Shown here: positions 59,660-64,000 of the stretch, piece after piece
Position numbering within the stretch: the stretch's first letter is position 1
Layout: each line of letters opens with the position of its first letter
DNA from: Tritrichomonas musculus
Lineage: Eukaryota > Parabasalia > Tritrichomonadida > Tritrichomonadidae
Reading direction: 5' to 3'
Length of the DNA stretch: 64,000 nt
Assembly (NCBI GenBank): GCA_039105265.1
Contig: JAPFFF010000007.1
Span: 4,216,001-4,280,000 of the forward strand
Program-made: the position numbers and the translations under genes
Notes under the pieces: model-generated
Told to the model about the DNA's origin: nothing
What the model saw: only the letters and a program-made list of their open reading frames with translations
Database searches by the model: none

Positions 59660-60571
59660 TTAAACATTATTTAAAACAACAGTGCCATCATCACTGCAGG
59701 TTGCCAAAACGTTAGTATTCGTAGGGCAAGGTCTACAACAATTTATGTCACCAATATGCTTTGTTTGTATTTTTTTTGTAACATTCTCAAGATCTTCGTC
59801 AACTATGTAAATGATTCTTTCTGATCCAGCAATGATCCAGCAGTCGCTTTCACTACAGTATGTAACAGAATAAAGTGGTTGTAAATTTTTCTGAAGTTGC
59901 AAAGAATTTCCATAAGCATAATTTTCTCCATTTTTACGATAAAGAATAGCTTTTCCATCTTCACCAATTGTTACAATGTTATTATTATTTGGATTAAACG
60001 CTAAAGACCAAACGGTTCCTTCATGTTCACTGAAAGTTTGAATTTCACCTCCCTCGTCAAAAGGATCCCATGTTTTAAAAGTTCCATCAAATGAAACTGA
60101 GCCGATTAAAAGTCCATCAGGAGAAAAGCATGCATCTTTTACATCAGCTGTATGTCCTCTATGAATAGCAACGCAATCGCCGTCAAGAGCTGACCAAATC
60201 CAAACCGACTTGTCTCTGCTACATGAAACGATATAATTTTCATCTGGTGACCAGCGTGCAGCTTTCATTTCATTATCTTGTCCTTCAAGTCTTTCATAAA
60301 TTGTACAAACAGGATCAGATTTGGGATCAAACTTGTAAATAACGCCAATTGAGTCAAATCCAGCTGTAATTAAATAGTTTCCATCAGGAGACCATTGTAC
60401 ACGCCTTACTGATCGTTCGCGTTGAATAGAAAAAATTTTTTTGGCTTTGGTCAAATCAGTATTTAGTTCAAATATATGAAGAAAGCCATCACTTCCAACA
60501 CTAGATAGGTACTGACCACTCGGATGCCAGTTTATATCTAGAACAATTGCATCTCTTTCTTCAATTTGCAT
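59660..60571 (-). CDS. CIAO1: CIAO1/Cia1, cytosolic Fe-S protein assembly WD40 protein
   Basis: This 303-residue, seven-bladed WD40 protein is the targeting subunit of the CIA complex, which hands Fe-S clusters to cytosolic and nuclear proteins including replication enzymes. Family hallmarks: RSVRRVQWSPDGNYL in blade 2, EMKAARWSPDENYIVSCSRD with KSVWIW in blade 3, ADVKDACFSPDG in blade 4, and EGTVWSLAFNP in blade 5. The protein is slightly shorter than the human one (339) and lacks long loops. ATG is at 60,569-60,571, with TCAACTATAA just upstream as a possible Inr. Confidence 0.85.
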   Translation of the reverse strand: MQIEERDAIVLDINWHPSGQYLSSVGSDGFLHIFELNTDLTKAKKIFSIQRERSVRRVQWSPDGNYLITAGFDSIGVIYKFDPKSDPVCTIYERLEGQDNEMKAARWSPDENYIVSCSRDKSVWIWSALDGDCVAIHRGHTADVKDACFSPDGLLIGSVSFDGTFKTWDPFDEGGEIQTFSEHEGTVWSLAFNPNNNNIVTIGEDGKAILYRKNGENYAYGNSLQLQKNLQPLYSVTYCSESDCWIIAGSERIIYIVDEDLENVTKKIQTKHIGDINCCRPCPTNTNVLATCSDDGTVVLNNV

Positions 60572-60756
60572 TTATAGTTGACTAAATAGCAATTCAAATT
60601 TCAATGTTTTATACAAGCAACTTTTTATGATATATATCTTAATTTAAAAAAGAAAGCATTCATTTATAAATACTATTTTATATCCATCTTAAAAAATATT
60701 TTTAAAATATAATAATAATAAATCTTTTTTTTTTTTTATAAAAATAATAATTAACA

Positions 60757-63700
60757 TTATTCGCTTCCCTTAAAAAGATCACTTGAACCGCTTGGATCTG
60801 AAAGTTTAAGATATTCTAGCATTTGTTCGTGTAAAAATGTGAAATTATGACGTTTTGCTGCGATGGCAACAAGTCTCATGAAATAAATTAAGTCAGAAGG
60901 AGGTGTTACATTTTCGTAAATGCCGCCATCATCTTTACAATGTTGACTCATTTTTCTTTCCTGTACTTTACGGCAATTCTTGCATTTCATATCTTGAGTC
61001 TGATAATCAGAAAATCTTCTAACAAACTCTTCAAAAATCCAACGTTCAAAAATCCTATAATCATAAGGTTGCTTGCAGTCTATACATATCCAATCACCTT
61101 TAAGAATTTCTTCATCACGAAGTACATCAATATTTCTAACATTTAAGCAATGTCTGCATAAAACAGAAGGAACAACAAGTGATAATGATGGCTCTACGAA
61201 CTTAGCACGTTCATCAAATTTATTCAGTCCCATTAATGTCAAAACATTTTGTTGTAAACTTTGGATTTTATGATTTAATTTGTCATCACCAAGATCGCCA
61301 ATTGCGTAAAAAATTGCATTTACAAACAAAATAAAATCGCTTTTCGAATTATCTTTAGGCGAACGAAGATCATTTTCAACAATTGATGGTGCGAATCTAG
61401 CACTATCAGCTAGCTTATAAAATGTAGTTCCTGTTTGCTCAATGAATTCGCATAGATCTCCATCATAAGTCAAAAGATCATTGAAAAAGTCCACAAGAGC
61501 AACTGATAATTTCTGAGGCAAAAAGTTGCAAATGTTCCAAGAAGAAAGATACTTATTGTTATAGAAGATGCCTTGATAATTATATTCATCGATCCATACA
61601 AGTTCTTTGAATTCATTTATAATATCAAAGTCAACCCAACGAAGAAGATTTTTATGTTTCAATTCAATAAAAACATTGTCCATTGAAACATCGCCTGTAT
61701 TCAAAATGATTCGTGATTGGTCAGCAAAAATAACAGGAACTCCAGATGATTGGAAGTGATATTTAAGTTGTTCAAATATCTTATTAAGTAAATAGAAGAA
61801 AACAGAATGAATTGTTGGATCATAAAAAACTGAAGATGATGAAGCAAGCCAAGTTCCAATATGTAAAATCATTGTTGATAAGATATTTTGTTGATTTTCG
61901 CATCTAGAAACCATATTTGATAAGAATTTTGACAAAATTGAAAATGTTGGAGCTGTTAAAGGCATCGCGTCAAGAGATGGTTTAATAGTGAAATCGGCAG
62001 CAGTTGGAGTTGTGTGTTGTGGAAGTTCTTGATCAATCATTGTTTGGCATTCAATAATTGCTGATGTTGCAAGATGTAAAATGCGATATTCGCAACATTT
62101 GCTAACATATGTTCCTTTCTTGTTGTAAATAAGTGTGCTGAATGGGTCACCTGGTTTCGCAATCAATGAATTTGAATAAGATCCACCAATATCCGGCTCA
62201 TTTGATTCAGAATACCAATAAACACAATTTAATTTCGTGAGTTCTCGTGCAAATAAAAGATCGAGAGCATTCATGCAAATATCTCCACCATTTAAATTTC
62301 CAATTGGTGTATCTAATATTTGTGAATATTCTAGCTTCAATGCAACATCTGATTGAAGTTGAACAAATCGTGCTGTAAAGCTTTCAAAAACAGAAATTTC
62401 CCAACTTTGATTAATATCATTATATAAATCATCACTTTCTTTGAAATCAAGAGTAATAATTGGATATTGATGTAATGAAGTAACCTTCAAATTGGTCAAA
62501 AACTGATCAAGTTTAAAGTGAGAATTAAGGAAAACAACGGAACTTTCTGTTCTTCCGAACTTTTTGAGAGCTTTATTGAATTGAGTTGCTGCTTCTCTAA
62601 GAGTATTATGATGACTTATGTTGAATTTTGTAATTTTTGGAACTTCTTTATTTTCGAGATTTTGAATTGCCTTTTCTTGAGAGTTTCGAATGACAGGGAG
62701 AGAAATTCTAAGTTCATCTTTATCATCATGTTTATAAAATAGGAAGACTTGAGATTCGACTGCGTCATTATTACTACCAGGCATGATAGGAACAAGTGCG
62801 ATCATTCCACGTTTTCTCTTAAAACATGAATAAATAAATAATTTATTTAAATTATTTAATTCAGGCAACATTTGCTTTTTAGTTGGCTTAATATCATCTA
62901 AAAAGAACTTGTTTCTTTTCGTCTTCATTACGCTTGCTCCTATTTTCACGAGAGCTCTGAAAATTGGGGGAACATTTGTTTCATAAACGCCAAGAACGCC
63001 AGAGCTATTGAATGAATTTGTGAAAATTGATTTGTTTTCAATGAAATCACTTTCACTAAGTACAAATTTAGTGACAACTTCAGATGGACACGCGTGTGGA
63101 AGATTAACTTTGACCTCCGAAACTTTGTCTTTCATGTATTTCTTGAAAATGTCGGCGCCTTCTCTTGTTGAGTTTATGTAGAAAATTCTTGGAATTTCAA
63201 CGTCAATTTGTTGGACTTCTTTGATTCCTGTTTGAACAAACAAATTAACAAGTCCTGGTTGAGAAGAAGCGCGAATTTCAAGAACACGCCAATCTTTGAA
63301 TACTTGAGAAACCGTTGGTCTTTCGATTGAAAGATTTCTTGAAGCTCTCCAATTCTTCTTTATATCTAGAAGTTTCTTTTGATAATCAGTCATTCCTGAT
63401 AAATCGCGAGGTGGCTTTGGTTTTCTTGGTGTGTCATCGACATGTATTCTTTCTTTGCTAACAGTGAAATTAATTAAAGTTTGTTTTTTCATCATTTTTT
63501 CATTCTCTTGCTTTTTGATGACCCAGTCAGGCGGCGGCACGTCGAAATCCTTGATTGTAATTCCTTGCAAATAAGAAGGAATGACGAGAATTTTCTGAAG
63601 CGTTGAGTACAAACGTTGAAGATAATAATCCCAATCGACAATGTCTCTGAAATCAGAAGTGGACATTGTTGGATCGTCGCACCATTTTCGAAGGAAAAAT

Positions 63701-64000
63701 TGAATGTTATCTTCAGAATCCTTAAAGACAATAACTGGAATTGCTCGTCCTGCAACGCTTTCAGTAGCAGGCAGCCTTGAAATGATATATTCGCACTTTA
63801 ATGACTTGCTTTCAAGAATTGAGTCGCCTAAAATTTCAGCAAGACGACGAGCCGTTGTTGCAGACGTTGACTTTCTATTCCCATAACTTGCCAAGTTTTT
63901 ACTCATTGTTGAAGATTCGCTCAACAACATCAACAACTCTTCATCTTCGATAGTTTTTCCATGCGTTTTCAAAACCATCAAGTATTGCTTGCAAACGTTT
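60757..64000 (-). CDS. POLE: DNA polymerase epsilon catalytic subunit, C-terminal part (partial)
   Basis: The frame is open from the right window edge (first full codon 63,997-63,999) to the stop at 60,757, about 1,080 residues; the exonuclease and palm regions lie outside the window. The visible start holds the end of the polymerase domain (LSESSTMSKNLASYGNRKS, AIPVIVFKDSEDN, WDYYLQRLYSTLQKI), and then the long inactive polymerase-like C-terminal half (DUF1744), which binds the CMG helicase and the small subunits. Near the end, CysA is complete (CRHC and CIDC). CysB has CKNC and a single later cysteine (QHCKDDGG), where the family normally has C-x-C, so one ligand is missing or shifted. The apparent ATG at 63,981 is internal. 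It is a leading-strand replicase in the nucleus. Confidence 0.92.
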   Translation of the reverse strand, partial: NVCKQYLMVLKTHGKTIEDEELLMLLSESSTMSKNLASYGNRKSTSATTARRLAEILGDSILESKSLKCEYIISRLPATESVAGRAIPVIVFKDSEDNIQFFLRKWCDDPTMSTSDFRDIVDWDYYLQRLYSTLQKILVIPSYLQGITIKDFDVPPPDWVIKKQENEKMMKKQTLINFTVSKERIHVDDTPRKPKPPRDLSGMTDYQKKLLDIKKNWRASRNLSIERPTVSQVFKDWRVLEIRASSQPGLVNLFVQTGIKEVQQIDVEIPRIFYINSTREGADIFKKYMKDKVSEVKVNLPHACPSEVVTKFVLSESDFIENKSIFTNSFNSSGVLGVYETNVPPIFRALVKIGASVMKTKRNKFFLDDIKPTKKQMLPELNNLNKLFIYSCFKRKRGMIALVPIMPGSNNDAVESQVFLFYKHDDKDELRISLPVIRNSQEKAIQNLENKEVPKITKFNISHHNTLREAATQFNKALKKFGRTESSVVFLNSHFKLDQFLTNLKVTSLHQYPIITLDFKESDDLYNDINQSWEISVFESFTARFVQLQSDVALKLEYSQILDTPIGNLNGGDICMNALDLLFARELTKLNCVYWYSESNEPDIGGSYSNSLIAKPGDPFSTLIYNKKGTYVSKCCEYRILHLATSAIIECQTMIDQELPQHTTPTAADFTIKPSLDAMPLTAPTFSILSKFLSNMVSRCENQQNILSTMILHIGTWLASSSSVFYDPTIHSVFFYLLNKIFEQLKYHFQSSGVPVIFADQSRIILNTGDVSMDNVFIELKHKNLLRWVDFDIINEFKELVWIDEYNYQGIFYNNKYLSSWNICNFLPQKLSVALVDFFNDLLTYDGDLCEFIEQTGTTFYKLADSARFAPSIVENDLRSPKDNSKSDFILFVNAIFYAIGDLGDDKLNHKIQSLQQNVLTLMGLNKFDERAKFVEPSLSLVVPSVLCRHCLNVRNIDVLRDEEILKGDWICIDCKQPYDYRIFERWIFEEFVRRFSDYQTQDMKCKNCRKVQERKMSQHCKDDGGIYENVTPPSDLIYFMRLVAIAAKRHNFTFLHEQMLEYLKLSDPSGSSDLFKGSE

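Noticed and set aside
1-64000. CRISPR arrays, rRNA genes, spliceosomal introns
   Set aside because: No regularly spaced repeat array, no rRNA sequence and no canonical trichomonad branch-site/3' splice word was noticed; by-eye inspection cannot exclude a short intron.

Overview
The window looks like a chromosome segment of a parabasalid protist, most likely a Tritrichomonas species; the species itself cannot be read from the sequence. The reasons are: very AT-rich DNA between compact intronless genes; start codons that sit just behind Inr-like TCA(Y/W) motifs; Polinton/Maverick remains; a Sel1/DUF3447/ankyrin/BspA-type leucine-rich-repeat gene; a membrane-anchored subtilisin; and an oxidoreductase with a hydrogenosome-type presequence.

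Layout. (1) 1-10,230 is a patchwork of pieces from three different Polinton lineages. Each carries its own packaging-ATPase gene. The last piece also has a major capsid candidate and an amphipathic core-protein-like gene, all with open frames. No polymerase B, integrase or protease gene was seen here. A fourth Polinton scrap lies at 19,292-20,411. (2) 10,230-25,500 is a graveyard of host genes: a Sel1/DUF3447 gene cut by one in-frame stop from its ankyrin and leucine-rich-repeat half, a copied fragment of a surface-protein gene, a phospholipase B-like pseudogene, a coiled-coil gene, a Sel1 pseudogene and a clan CE-like remnant. An intact tRNA-Ala(AGC) gene with a Pol III terminator sits among them. 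(3) 20,500-36,100 is gene-free AT-rich DNA full of non-autonomous DNA transposons: hAT-like ends, three long inverted-repeat (fold-back) elements, a TTAA-flanked short element, and duplicated segments into which these have inserted. (4) 36,122-64,000 is the working gene region: a large surface protein, a tetraspanin, a small unknown protein, MCM4, a Rab-like GTPase, a PROPPIN (ATG18/WIPI) protein, a COG2509-type flavoprotein, a subtilisin-like protease, the cytosolic Fe-S assembly protein CIAO1 and the C-terminal half of DNA polymerase epsilon. A 2.6-kb TTAA-flanked element lies between the subtilisin and CIAO1 genes.

The housekeeping genes are unrelated in pathway but include two replication factors (MCM4 and Pol epsilon) and an Fe-S assembly factor that is generally needed for Fe-S replication enzymes. 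The most notable points are the stacking of Polinton lineages, the fold-back elements with a readable empty site, a TTAA-flanked element family in two sizes, a 19-bp block shared upstream of two unrelated minus-strand genes, and an apparently substituted cysteine in the last metal-binding motif of Pol epsilon. All assignments come from reading the sequence and translations; no database search was possible.
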